Shown piece by piece: positions 1-6,694 of a stretch of 12,683 nucleotides of DNA; within the stretch, counting starts at the first letter, position 1; each line of letters opens with the position of its first letter. The position numbers were made by a program, and so were the translations under genes. Under the pieces are notes generated by a model. That model saw only the letters and a program-made list of their open reading frames with translations. It had not been told where the DNA came from and made no database searches. Origin of the DNA: Oscillospiraceae bacterium (lineage in GTDB: Bacteria; Bacillota_A; Clostridia; Oscillospirales; Oscillospiraceae); assembly GCA_016302015.1 (NCBI GenBank), contig JAEDOJ010000025.1:1-12683 (forward strand), in the 5' to 3' direction.

Positions 1-19
1 ATGTGCTGTGGGATGAAAC

Positions 20-38
20 CAAAAAACGGCTTCCTCCT
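20..38 (-). promoter_or_regulatory. Possible Shine-Dalgarno of a gene running off the left edge
   Basis: On the minus strand an AGGAGG (33-38) lies 10 nt upstream of a TTG (20-22). The TTG opens a frame that stays open to the window edge for only seven codons. It sits just beyond the terminator at 61-89, where a new transcription unit could begin. Seven codons cannot establish a gene, TTG starts are uncommon, and no convincing promoter is visible between the terminator and this site. Confidence 0.2.
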
Positions 39-60
39 TTTAAGCACAAAACAGACGAGT

Positions 61-89
61 AAAAGCGGTGGGATTTCCCACCGCTTTTT
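61..89 (-). terminator. Rho-independent terminator after the small membrane-protein gene
   Basis: A perfect 12-bp stem is formed by AAAAGCGGTGGG (61-72) and CCCACCGCTTTT (77-88) with a 4-nt loop. Read on the minus strand, the stem begins inside the stop codon of the small gene (88-90) and ends in TTTT. It also has a T-run on the plus strand (85-89), so it could work in both directions. Confidence 0.8.
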
Positions 90-357
90 ACAGCAAAACC
101 GTCAGCAGCCAGGGGCAGGCCACGGAGGCGGCGCCCATAAGCAGCCAGACCAGCGGCGGCCAAAGCTGCCGCCGCTTCTCCGCTTTCTGGGGAACAACAT
201 AGTGGTCAGCCAGCCGTCTGGCTTCCTCCAGCAATTCCCGCTCGCCCACGCCGTGCTTCTCCAATGCGTTTTCCCGGAGCAAAAACACCGCCTGATCAAA
301 CAGACCGTTGTCCGGGGATTTTACCACGATGACCTGTCTGGTCACACCTTTTACCAT
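88..357 (-). CDS. Small hypothetical protein with a C-terminal membrane anchor
   Basis: This encodes 89 residues of unknown function. The N-terminal two thirds (about 1-60) is charged and predicted soluble, with a probable helical part around 20-55. A basic cluster (KRR, about 61-63) precedes a single hydrophobic segment at about 66-88 that runs to the C-terminus, so it is probably a tail-anchored protein facing the cytoplasm. There is no signal peptide and no catalytic motif I recognise. AGGAGGG lies about 7 nt before the ATG at 357, a strong ribosome binding site that supports a real gene. The gene follows the hydantoinase but is separated from it by a good terminator, so it must depend on readthrough or on a promoter in that gap; a TATACT at 378-383 could be a -10 but lacks a good -35. 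It resembles small proteins I associate with Oscillospiraceae, but I cannot name a family. Confidence 0.75.
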   Translation of the reverse strand: MVKGVTRQVIVVKSPDNGLFDQAVFLLRENALEKHGVGERELLEEARRLADHYVVPQKAEKRRQLWPPLVWLLMGAASVACPWLLTVLL

Positions 358-386
358 GTAGATCCCTCCTGTTGGGAAGTATAAAC

Positions 387-416
387 AAAAAAGCTGCCTC
401 CAAAACGGAGGCAGCT
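387..416 (-). terminator. Rho-independent terminator of the hydantoinase gene
   Basis: A perfect 10-bp stem, AGCTGCCTCC (392-401) with GGAGGCAGCT (407-416), has a 5-nt loop. On the minus strand it is followed by a run of T residues (387-392). It starts 8 nt after the hydantoinase stop codon (425-427) and is a textbook intrinsic terminator. Confidence 0.9.
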
Positions 417-424
417 AAAAATTT

Positions 425-1795
425 TTACAGCAGACTTTTTCCCCGGGGGATGTACTGACCCCCACGGTCATCCAGAATTTCACCCTCGTTCACCCGGAGA
501 CTGCCACGGAGCCAGACCTGCGCAATGTGCCCGGCAATTTCCGTCCCTTCATAGGGGGCGTAGTCCACGTTGGCAGCCTGATCGGCGGCGGTAATGAGGG
601 AAGTGCCCTGGGGATCATAGACCACGATGTCGGCGTCCGCACCCTCCGCAATCTGTCCCTTTCTGGGGAAAGCACCGTAGAGCTTGGCGGGGGCTTCGGA
701 AAGCACCTCAACCATCCGCTGGGCGGTGATCCGACCCTGCGCTACGCCGAAGGTGTAGAGAAGAACGCCTCTGGTTTCCACGCCGGGCATACCGCCTGGA
801 ATCTTTGTGAAGTCGCCTCTGCCCGCATTCTTCTGAGACAGCGTGAAGCTGCAATGGTCGGTGGAAACCGTCTGAATCTCCCCCTCTGCCACGGCCTTCC
901 ACAGCACTTCGTTGTCCAGCTTCTTCCGCAGGGGAGGAGCGCAGACATACTTCGCACCCTCAAAATCCGGCTTGCTGTAGAGGGAATCCTCCATCAGCAG
1001 GTAGTGGGGGCAGGTCTCCACAAAGACCTTCTGACCATGGGCACGGGCGGCCTCCACCTCTCTCAGACCGGCTTCGCTGGACAGATGGACAATTACCACA
1101 GGAACATCCGCCAGCTTTGCCATCTTCAGCAGACGGCTGACGGCTTCCGCCTCCAGCACGGAGGGGCGGCACTTGGGATGGGATTCCGGGCCAAGCTCAC
1201 CGGCGGCTTTCTTTTCGGCAATCAGAGCGTCAATGACGCCGGCGTTTTCGCAGTGTACGCCGGCAATGCCGCCCAGCTCCTTCATTTTCCGCAGAGCCAG
1301 GAACATGGCTTCATCGCCGATCATCATGGCGGGATAGGTCATATACATTTTGAAGGACGAAACGCCCTGGTCAAACATTTTCGGCAGTTCCGCAATGATG
1401 CTTTCGTTCCAGTCGTCAATGGTCATATGGAAGCCGTAGTCGCAGGCGGTTTTCCCGTCGGCTTTTTTGTGCCACAAATCAAGACCGTACTGAAGGGACT
1501 CCCCCTTGTTGGGGCAGGCAAAGTCAATGACCATGGTGGTGCCGCCTCGCAGGGCGCTGCGTCCGCCGGTATAGAAATCATCTGCCGTGGTGGTGTTGCA
1601 GACATCCAGATCAAAGTGGGTGTGTGCGTCGATGAAGCCGGGGAACAGCAGCTTTCCGGTTACATCTACTACCTCCGCCCCTTCAGCGGACAGATTCTCA
1701 CCGATTTTTTCCACAACCTCGCCGTTGATCAGCACATCCGCGACCCGGGTGCTGTGGGCGTTGACAACGGTGCCGCCTTTCAGCAGCTTTTTCAT
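425..1795 (-). CDS. hydA: Dihydropyrimidinase / D-hydantoinase
   Basis: This cytoplasmic binuclear-zinc amidohydrolase opens the ring of dihydropyrimidines or 5-substituted hydantoins to give N-carbamoyl amino acids, as in reductive pyrimidine breakdown. At 456 aa it is near the family length of about 460. The metal-site residues are present: H58 and H60 in DAHTH, K149 (the lysine that becomes carboxylated) in SSFKMYMTY, H181 in GVHCEN, H237 in VIVHLSS and D313 in STDHC; Y154 is the expected catalytic tyrosine. The spacing closely matches known D-hydantoinases. The GGMPGVETR segment and a VETCPHYLL segment resemble E. coli HyuA/YgeZ. An ATG three codons upstream (1804) directly abuts the AGGAG, so the ATG at 1795, 9 nt after it, is the likelier start. 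The gene has its own promoter and terminator, and no racemase, carbamoylase or dihydropyrimidine dehydrogenase is adjacent, so the exact substrate is open. Confidence 0.92.
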   Translation of the reverse strand: MKKLLKGGTVVNAHSTRVADVLINGEVVEKIGENLSAEGAEVVDVTGKLLFPGFIDAHTHFDLDVCNTTTADDFYTGGRSALRGGTTMVIDFACPNKGESLQYGLDLWHKKADGKTACDYGFHMTIDDWNESIIAELPKMFDQGVSSFKMYMTYPAMMIGDEAMFLALRKMKELGGIAGVHCENAGVIDALIAEKKAAGELGPESHPKCRPSVLEAEAVSRLLKMAKLADVPVVIVHLSSEAGLREVEAARAHGQKVFVETCPHYLLMEDSLYSKPDFEGAKYVCAPPLRKKLDNEVLWKAVAEGEIQTVSTDHCSFTLSQKNAGRGDFTKIPGGMPGVETRGVLLYTFGVAQGRITAQRMVEVLSEAPAKLYGAFPRKGQIAEGADADIVVYDPQGTSLITAADQAANVDYAPYEGTEIAGHIAQVWLRGSLRVNEGEILDDRGGQYIPRGKSLL

Positions 1796-1804
1796 GGCGT
1801 CCAT

Positions 1805-1809
1805 CTCCT
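1805..1809 (-). promoter_or_regulatory. Shine-Dalgarno that decides the hydantoinase start
   Basis: AGGAG on the minus strand touches the upstream in-frame ATG (1802-1804) with no spacer. It is 9 nt from the second in-frame ATG (1793-1795), which is therefore favoured as the true start. Confidence 0.7.
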
Positions 1810-1845
1810 TTTATCCAACTGCATTGCAGCGGTGTTTCTACTCCC

Positions 1846-1874
1846 ATTTTATCACGGTTCTATGAAATAGTAAA
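1846..1874 (-). promoter_or_regulatory. Sigma-A type promoter of the hydantoinase gene
   Basis: On the minus strand, -35 TTTACT (1869-1874) and -10 TAAAAT (1846-1851) are separated by exactly 17 nt. The -10 matches consensus in five of six positions and the -35 in four. The transcript would start near 1839, giving a leader of about 40 nt before the ATG at 1795. Confidence 0.65.
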
Positions 1875-1877
1875 GAG

Positions 1878-1918
1878 TTATCCGACCGAAGGAGAAGAAT
1901 TCTCCCTCGGTCGGATAA
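1878..1918 (-). terminator. Hairpin after the SLH/NlpC-P60 gene, probable terminator
   Basis: A 12-bp outer stem, TTATCCGACCGA (1878-1889) with TCGGTCGGATAA (1907-1918), continues past one mismatch into a 6-bp inner stem, GGAGAA (1891-1896) with TTCTCC (1900-1905). The tract after it on the minus strand (CTCTTTACT) is only moderately T-rich, so termination may be partial. It ends 3 nt from the -35 of the hydantoinase promoter. Confidence 0.65.
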
Positions 1919-1923
1919 AAAGA

Positions 1924-3567
1924 TTAGTCCTTCAGAATACTGCAGCCTGCGAAGAAGTGGTCGTAATAGTAACCGCTCCAAAGGTTGCTGATGATTACGC
2001 CCTTGGTGGGGTTGGAGGCGTGGATAAAGTATCCGTTGCCGATGTACAGACCTACATGGGTAATGTTCCGATAATTGCTGTAGTCAATATTGCTGTAGCT
2101 GCTGAAGAAGACAAGATCGCCGGGCTGGAGCTGATCCATATTCAAATGATAGCCGTCCTTATATTGCTCCTGAGCGCCCCGGGAGAAGGAATATCCAAAG
2201 TGTTTATAGACGTAGAGAACAAAGCCGGAGCAGTCAAAGCTGTTGGGGCCGTTGCCGCCGTAAACATAGGGATAGCCCTCAAAGCTCTTGGCAAAGGCGA
2301 CGATATCGTCACGGAGACTTGCCTGGGGATCAATATCCTCTCCGTCGGGATAGGCTTCACGCCAGGAGACGGTATATTTGTAGCAGCGGAGGAAGACGGC
2401 GATGGCTTCCTGAATGGAAGTGTCGTCCAGAGGCTTCAGATACTTGCCGTCACCCCGGACTGCGCCGATATAAATCATCAGGCGGGTTGCGTTTTGCGCC
2501 CAGCCGGAGACGGTTTTGCCGTCTGCGTAGTTGTTCAGGCTGACGGAACGGGCGTCGTCACGGGGATAATTGAAGACCTTCATGAAGTTCAGCATGATCT
2601 TGAAGAACTGTTCCCGGGTCAGAGGATCGTTGGGGCCGAAGCGGCCGTCGCCATAGCCGCTGATGATGCCCAGCTCATAGGCAGTGTTCACATCCGGGTC
2701 GTTGGTGTCCGTGAAATGGTTTGTGGAGTTGGGCTTGCGGTTTTCACCCATGATCTTGTTGTAAGCGGTCAGCGCCACGGCGCACATCTGCGCCCGGGTG
2801 ATGGAATCGCTCATGTTGCAGTTGTCCAGGCAGGAGGGAATCATATTCTTCCGCTGCATTTCGCTGACTTCCATGATCGCCCAGGTGCTGATCCCGGTGT
2901 AGCCGCTTTCATAGATCTGAATGACCTTGCTCTCTTCGGAGTAGGAGTTGATCCACTCATTCATGTAGTTGTACGCCCGGAAGAACATGACAATGGCTTC
3001 TTCACAGGTGGTGTGGGCAAGGGGATGGAGACTCAGACCGTCGCCCTTGACAACGCCGATGGCGACCATGACCTGCGTGGGAGTTTTTGCGTAGTTGCTG
3101 ATGTAGGAGGCGTCGGCAAAGCCGTCCAGAGACGCCAGATCCACAGAGGAGGGGTCCCAATAGGCGGTGGTCATGACATTGTATGTAATTTTGAAGAAAT
3201 CCTGACGGGTCAGGTAGTCGTTGGGGTGGAAGGTACCGTCACCGTAGCCGCTGACGATGCCCTGTTCATAAGCATAGCAGATTGCGGGATCGCTGGTGTC
3301 GGTGAAATAGTTGGTGCTGTCGGGGCCAACGCCGGGGGTGCCGAGAAACTGGTTATAGACCAGAACCGCCATCTGTGCCATCTGGGCACGGGTGATGTTG
3401 GCTCCCATGTTCACGTTGGCCATGCTGGGAGGAAGAAGTCCCAGCGTGGACATGGAATCCACCGCCTCCACCGCCCAAGGGCTGACGTTGGAATAGGCGG
3501 ACGCTGCGGGAATGGAGCCTGCAAGAAGTGCAAGACAGAGCAGAATGCTGAGCAGTCTTCGTTTCAT
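1924..3567 (-). CDS. Secreted SLH-domain NlpC/P60 cell-wall hydrolase
   Basis: This is a 547-aa exported protein that should bind the cell wall through SLH domains and cut peptide bonds in peptidoglycan stems with a C-terminal NlpC/P60 cysteine peptidase. Residues 1-24 form a signal peptide (MKRR, a hydrophobic core, then cleavage near AASA). Residues about 27-200 and 220-400 are two related SLH triads, each with ITRAQM, a SGYGDG(T/R)F.PND element and an LTR..FFKI segment, giving six SLH repeats. The NlpC/P60 domain spans about 420-547, with Cys446 in FDCSG, His504 in THVGLYIG and His516 in FIHAS as the likely catalytic set. The longest open frame begins at a TTG (3588), but GGAGG at 3577-3581 points to the ATG at 3567, which also starts the signal peptide cleanly. 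The gene follows exoA by 4 nt and is probably co-transcribed with it. The role in remodelling or daughter-cell separation is inferred. Confidence 0.93.
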   Translation of the reverse strand: MKRRLLSILLCLALLAGSIPAASAYSNVSPWAVEAVDSMSTLGLLPPSMANVNMGANITRAQMAQMAVLVYNQFLGTPGVGPDSTNYFTDTSDPAICYAYEQGIVSGYGDGTFHPNDYLTRQDFFKITYNVMTTAYWDPSSVDLASLDGFADASYISNYAKTPTQVMVAIGVVKGDGLSLHPLAHTTCEEAIVMFFRAYNYMNEWINSYSEESKVIQIYESGYTGISTWAIMEVSEMQRKNMIPSCLDNCNMSDSITRAQMCAVALTAYNKIMGENRKPNSTNHFTDTNDPDVNTAYELGIISGYGDGRFGPNDPLTREQFFKIMLNFMKVFNYPRDDARSVSLNNYADGKTVSGWAQNATRLMIYIGAVRGDGKYLKPLDDTSIQEAIAVFLRCYKYTVSWREAYPDGEDIDPQASLRDDIVAFAKSFEGYPYVYGGNGPNSFDCSGFVLYVYKHFGYSFSRGAQEQYKDGYHLNMDQLQPGDLVFFSSYSNIDYSNYRNITHVGLYIGNGYFIHASNPTKGVIISNLWSGYYYDHFFAGCSILKD

Positions 3568-3571
3568 TTCA

Positions 3572-4333
3572 TCAAACCTCCAGTGCAATGGTCAGCTCCA
3601 CCGGACAGTGGTCTGAGCCAAAAATTTCATTATGGATGGGAGCGGCCTGAATCTGCTCCCTGATCCGATTGGAAACAAGAAAATAGTCGATCCGCCACCC
3701 TGCGTTGGTGGCACGGGCGTTGCGGCGGTAGCTCCACCAGGAATACGCCCCTGTTTCCTCAGGATGCAGGTAACGGAAGGTGTCCGTGAAGCCTGCGGCC
3801 AGTAATTCGGAGAACTTTCCCCGCTCTTCATCGGAAAAGCCTGCATTTCCCCGGTTGGTTTTGGGATTTTTCAGGTCGATTTCCTCGTGGGCCACATTCA
3901 GATCGCCGCAGACGATCACAGGCTTCACTTCGCTGAGCCCGGTCAGATAGGCACGGAAGGCGTCCTCCCAAGCCATGCGATGCTCCAGCCGCTTCAGACC
4001 GTCCTGTGCGTTGGGGGTGTAGCAGGTGGCAACGTAACAGTTCTCGTATTCCAGCGTAATCAGGCGGCCTTCGTGATCCAGCTCCTCCACACCCACGCCG
4101 TAGGTGACGGAGAGCGGCGTGTGCTTCGTGAAAATCGCCGTGCCGGAGTAGCCCTTCTTCTCTGCGGAATACCAGAACTGCTCATAGCCGGGAAGCTCCA
4201 GAGAGACCTGATGGGGCTGGGCCTTGGTTTCCTGCAGGCAGAAAAAATCCGCATCCATCGCCGCAAAAGCGTCCATAAAACCCTTGTCCAGACAGGCACG
4301 GATGCCGTTTACATTCCAAGAAATCAATTTCAT
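3572..4333 (-). CDS. xth: Exodeoxyribonuclease III-type AP endonuclease
   Basis: This cytoplasmic DNA repair enzyme cuts the backbone at abasic sites and removes 3'-blocking groups in base excision repair. The 253-aa length is normal for bacterial ExoA/Xth. The EEP-fold active-site residues are all visible: N7 in SWNVNGIRA, E35 in FCLQETKAQ, Y105 in CYTPNA, D144 and N146 in CGDLNVAH, D216 in WRIDYF, and D241-H242 in GSDHCPVE. GGAGG lies 10 nt before the ATG. A promoter lies at 4361-4389 and the SLH hydrolase gene follows after 4 nt. The sequence fits the Firmicutes ExoA group as well as the xth name, so the symbol could be exoA; the function is not in doubt. Confidence 0.96.
   Translation of the reverse strand: MKLISWNVNGIRACLDKGFMDAFAAMDADFFCLQETKAQPHQVSLELPGYEQFWYSAEKKGYSGTAIFTKHTPLSVTYGVGVEELDHEGRLITLEYENCYVATCYTPNAQDGLKRLEHRMAWEDAFRAYLTGLSEVKPVIVCGDLNVAHEEIDLKNPKTNRGNAGFSDEERGKFSELLAAGFTDTFRYLHPEETGAYSWWSYRRNARATNAGWRIDYFLVSNRIREQIQAAPIHNEIFGSDHCPVELTIALEV
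3577..3581 (-). promoter_or_regulatory. Shine-Dalgarno of the SLH/NlpC-P60 gene inside the exoA end
   Basis: GGAGG on the minus strand lies within the last codons of exoA, 9 nt before the ATG at 3565-3567. This rules out the upstream TTG at 3588 as the start and suggests translational coupling with exoA. Confidence 0.75.
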
Positions 4334-4360
4334 CTGTTTGATACCTCCAAAGTAGTCTCT

Positions 4361-4389
4361 ATCATATCAAAAAATTACAAAAATTACAA
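4361..4389 (-). promoter_or_regulatory. Sigma-A type promoter of the exoA-SLH hydrolase operon
   Basis: On the minus strand, -35 TTGTAA (4384-4389) and -10 TATGAT (4361-4366) have a 17-nt T-rich spacer. Matches to consensus are four of six and five of six. The start would fall near 4354, leaving a leader of about 20 nt before the ATG at 4333. Confidence 0.7.
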
Positions 4390-4421
4390 GCCTTTCCGGG
4401 GAAAAAGCTCTGGAAAGGTTT
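4388..4421 (-). terminator. Weak hairpin upstream of exoA, possible terminator
   Basis: CCTTTCC (4391-4397) pairs with GGAAAGG (4412-4418), extendable by three pairs including one G-U, around a 14-nt loop. On the minus strand it is followed by the T-rich CTTGTAATTTTTG. It could stop readthrough from the EF-G-like gene. It overlaps the exoA -35, so the two could interfere. Confidence 0.35.
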
Positions 4422-4425
4422 GGAA

Positions 4426-4511
4426 ACACGCTGGCAGACTGCAAAAAAGTTCGGAAGGCGAGCAACTCCCGGCCATCGACGTACAAAGGTACGGTAGACC
4501 GGGAGTTGCGA
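4426..4511 (+). repeat. Dispersed palindromic repeat, copy 1
   Basis: This 86-bp element matches 12578-12662 at about 80 of 86 positions, in the same orientation. It begins ACACGCTG, contains A6 then GTTCGG, and ends in a palindrome: GCAACTCCCGG (4462-4472) pairs with CCGGGAGTTGC (4499-4509). One C-A mismatch (4473/4498) then interrupts the stem. An inner CGTAC (4480-4484) with GTACG (4489-4493) closes an AAAG loop. It lies between the EF-G-like gene and exoA. I do not recognise the family. It could be a REP- or MITE-like element, or a structured RNA or terminator part. Confidence 0.85.
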
Positions 4512-4519
4512 AGCATCTG

Positions 4520-4547
4520 AAGGGAGCTGCAGTTCTGCAGCTCCCTT
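4520..4547 (-). terminator. Strong hairpin just after the EF-G-like gene
   Basis: AAGGGAGCTGCAG (4520-4532) and CTGCAGCTCCCTT (4535-4547) form a perfect 13-bp inverted repeat 10 nt after the stop codon. No T-run follows on either strand, so it may protect or process the 3' end rather than act as a classic intrinsic terminator. Confidence 0.5.
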
Positions 4548-4557
4548 ATTTGGAAAC

Positions 4558-6621
4558 TTATTCTTCTTCTGCCTTCTTTGCTTCCTCGATGATCTTTGCC
4601 TGATTCATCTGAGGAACTTCCTCATAGCGGACAAACTTGAGGGAGTAGGAGCCACGGCCCTGGGTCATGGAACGCAGGTCGATGGCGTAGGAGGTCATTT
4701 CGCCTACGGGAACCTCAGCCTCAACGATCTGCCAGCCACGGTTGGCGGAGTCGGGGTTCATGCCCATGACACGGCCACGGCGCTTGTTCAGGTCACCGAT
4801 GATGTCGCCCATGTTTGCATCGGGAACATAGACCTTCAGCTCGCCGATGGGCTCCAGCAGGGTGGGAGCAGCGGTGGGCAGACCTTCCTTATAGGCGATA
4901 CCGGCAGCGGTCTGGAACGCCATATCGGAGGAGTCCACGGGGTGGTAGGAGCCGAAGAACAAAGTGGCCTTCAGGAAGACCATGGGATAGCCGGCCAGAA
5001 CGCCCTTGCCGATGCAGTTGCGCAGGCCCTTTTCCACGGAGGGGAAGAAGTTCTTGGGCACGCAGCCGCCGACGGTCTCGTCAACGAAGATCATATCTTC
5101 GGTCTCGGTCTGGGGCTCGAAGCGGATGTGCACATCGCCGAACTGGCCGTGGCCGCCGGACTGCTTCTTGTGACGGCCGTGGATCTCGACCTTCTTCTTG
5201 ATGGTCTCACGGTAGGCGATCTTTGCGGGACGAAGCTCTGCTTCTACCTTGTACTTGGACAGCAGCTTGGCGATGATCACGCTCAGATGGATGTCGCAGA
5301 CACCGGCGATGATCATTTCCTTGGTTTCGGGATCGTTGCCGTAGGTGAAGGAAGCGTCTTCCTCGTTCAGTTTCACCAGGCCGCCTGCGACCTTGTCTTC
5401 CTGACCCTTGTTCTTGGCATAAATTGCCATGCGGTAGCAGGGCTCTGCATAGGTGATGGGCTTCACGGTGACAACCTTGCCCGCCAGACCCAGGGTGTCG
5501 CTGGTGCGGACAGAGGCCAGCTTGGTGAAGACGCCGATATCGCCGCAGCAGACCTTGCCGGTCTTGGTGTTGTCCTTGCCTCTGGGGAAGAAGGTGTTGC
5601 CCAGCTTCTCGTTGTCGCCGGTGCGGGCGTTGACCACGGTCAGGGTGTCTTCGATGTCACCGGAGATGACCTTGAAGTAGGAGTTCTTGCCGTACTGATC
5701 CGCCATGGTGTTGAATACAAATGCCATGGGGCTGCCGGTGGGATTCAGAGCGAATTCGGACTCGTTGCCCTCTTCGTCCACGGTGATCATGGGCTTGCCC
5801 TCCAGAGGAGAGGGAGCGTACTTGATCAGGTTGGCCATCAGGCGGGTGGTACCCAGACCGTTGGCGGCACAGCCGCAGAATACGGGGGTGATGGAACGCT
5901 GCTGAATGCCGTCCTTGATGCCCTTGGCCAGCTCTTCCGCAGTGAAGGGCTCTTCCATGAAGAACTTCTCCATGAGAGCTTCGTCGGTCTCGGCGACCTG
6001 CTCGTTCAGCTCCATCATGTACTCTTCAATCTTCTCTTCCGCATCGGCGGGGAGGGGCATTTCCTTGCCGTTTACGTCGTAGGCCTTCTTCTCGATCAGG
6101 TCTACAACGCCCACAGCCTGCTCACCCTTGAGGATGGGGAAGGTGAAGGGGATGGCGGAAGCGCCGAAGGTCTCCCGGATGGAATCGAAGGTGCCGAAGA
6201 AGTTGGCATGCTCTTCGTCCAGCTTGGAAATATAGAACATTGCGGGCAGATCGGCGTCAGCCAGAGCCTTCCAGCCCTTTTCGGTGCCAACGGCGATGCC
6301 GGACTTGGCGGTCAGGCAGATGATGCCGGAATCAGCAACACGGAGGGACTGAACCACTTCCGCCGCAAAATCGAAGTAACCGGGATTGTCCAGAATATTC
6401 AGCTTGGCGCCGGAATACTCCACGGGAATCACAGAGGTCTTAATGGAATACTGTCTCTTCTTCTCTTCGTCGTCGAAGTCGGAGACGGTGGTGCCGTCGG
6501 CACGCTTGCCGAGACGGGTAATCGCCTTGGTCAGGTAGAGCATACTCTCGCAGAGGGCAGACTTGCCGTCGCCGCCATGACCGAGCAAAGCAATATTGCG
6601 GATGTCCTTCGCAGTGTACAT
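4558..6621 (-). CDS. fusA2: EF-G2-like translation elongation factor G family GTPase
   Basis: This 687-aa GTPase has the full EF-G domain order: G domain (about 5-290), II (294-382), III (388-465), IV (467-590, with SGGHGQFGDV) and V (590-670, with MGDIIGDLNKRRGRVMGM). G1 is GHGGDGKS (14-21) and G3 is DNPGY (78-82), where canonical EF-G has DTPGH, so the catalytic His is a Tyr. G4 is SKLD (132-135) instead of NKxD. A GHGG P-loop and PGY switch are features I associate with EF-G2/FusA2 rather than the main EF-G, so this is probably a paralogue with slow or no GTPase activity; that activity is inferred. The open frame extends to 6723, but the ATG at 6621 is preceded by AAAGGAG and begins the conserved sequence. 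It has its own promoter. Its exact job on the ribosome is unknown, and the symbol is by similarity only. Confidence 0.9.
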   Translation of the reverse strand: MYTAKDIRNIALLGHGGDGKSALCESMLYLTKAITRLGKRADGTTVSDFDDEEKKRQYSIKTSVIPVEYSGAKLNILDNPGYFDFAAEVVQSLRVADSGIICLTAKSGIAVGTEKGWKALADADLPAMFYISKLDEEHANFFGTFDSIRETFGASAIPFTFPILKGEQAVGVVDLIEKKAYDVNGKEMPLPADAEEKIEEYMMELNEQVAETDEALMEKFFMEEPFTAEELAKGIKDGIQQRSITPVFCGCAANGLGTTRLMANLIKYAPSPLEGKPMITVDEEGNESEFALNPTGSPMAFVFNTMADQYGKNSYFKVISGDIEDTLTVVNARTGDNEKLGNTFFPRGKDNTKTGKVCCGDIGVFTKLASVRTSDTLGLAGKVVTVKPITYAEPCYRMAIYAKNKGQEDKVAGGLVKLNEEDASFTYGNDPETKEMIIAGVCDIHLSVIIAKLLSKYKVEAELRPAKIAYRETIKKKVEIHGRHKKQSGGHGQFGDVHIRFEPQTETEDMIFVDETVGGCVPKNFFPSVEKGLRNCIGKGVLAGYPMVFLKATLFFGSYHPVDSSDMAFQTAAGIAYKEGLPTAAPTLLEPIGELKVYVPDANMGDIIGDLNKRRGRVMGMNPDSANRGWQIVEAEVPVGEMTSYAIDLRSMTQGRGSYSLKFVRYEEVPQMNQAKIIEEAKKAEEE

Positions 6622-6632
6622 AGTTTGAAAAT

Positions 6633-6639
6633 CTCCTTT
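6633..6639 (-). promoter_or_regulatory. Shine-Dalgarno of the EF-G-like gene
   Basis: AAAGGAG on the minus strand lies 11 nt before the ATG at 6619-6621. It supports that start over the ATG at 6723, which overlaps the -35 promoter element and would add 34 residues unlike any EF-G. Confidence 0.7.
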
Positions 6640-6694
6640 CTGTGCAGTCGGGAAGTGACTGCGGGGGCAAACCATTGTTGCCACAATTATTTTT

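Noticed and set aside
1..384. A 127-codon plus-strand frame at the left edge
   Set aside because: It crosses two strong hairpin terminators and is antisense to a small gene with a good Shine-Dalgarno; it has no ribosome binding site of its own in view.
527..1870. A 447-codon plus-strand frame opposite the hydantoinase
   Set aside because: It is a shadow of a gene with all catalytic residues in place.
1957..3663. A 568-codon plus-strand frame opposite the SLH/NlpC-P60 gene
   Set aside because: The Val/Ala/Gly/Asp-rich translation is a reverse-strand shadow; its apparent repeats mirror the SLH duplication.
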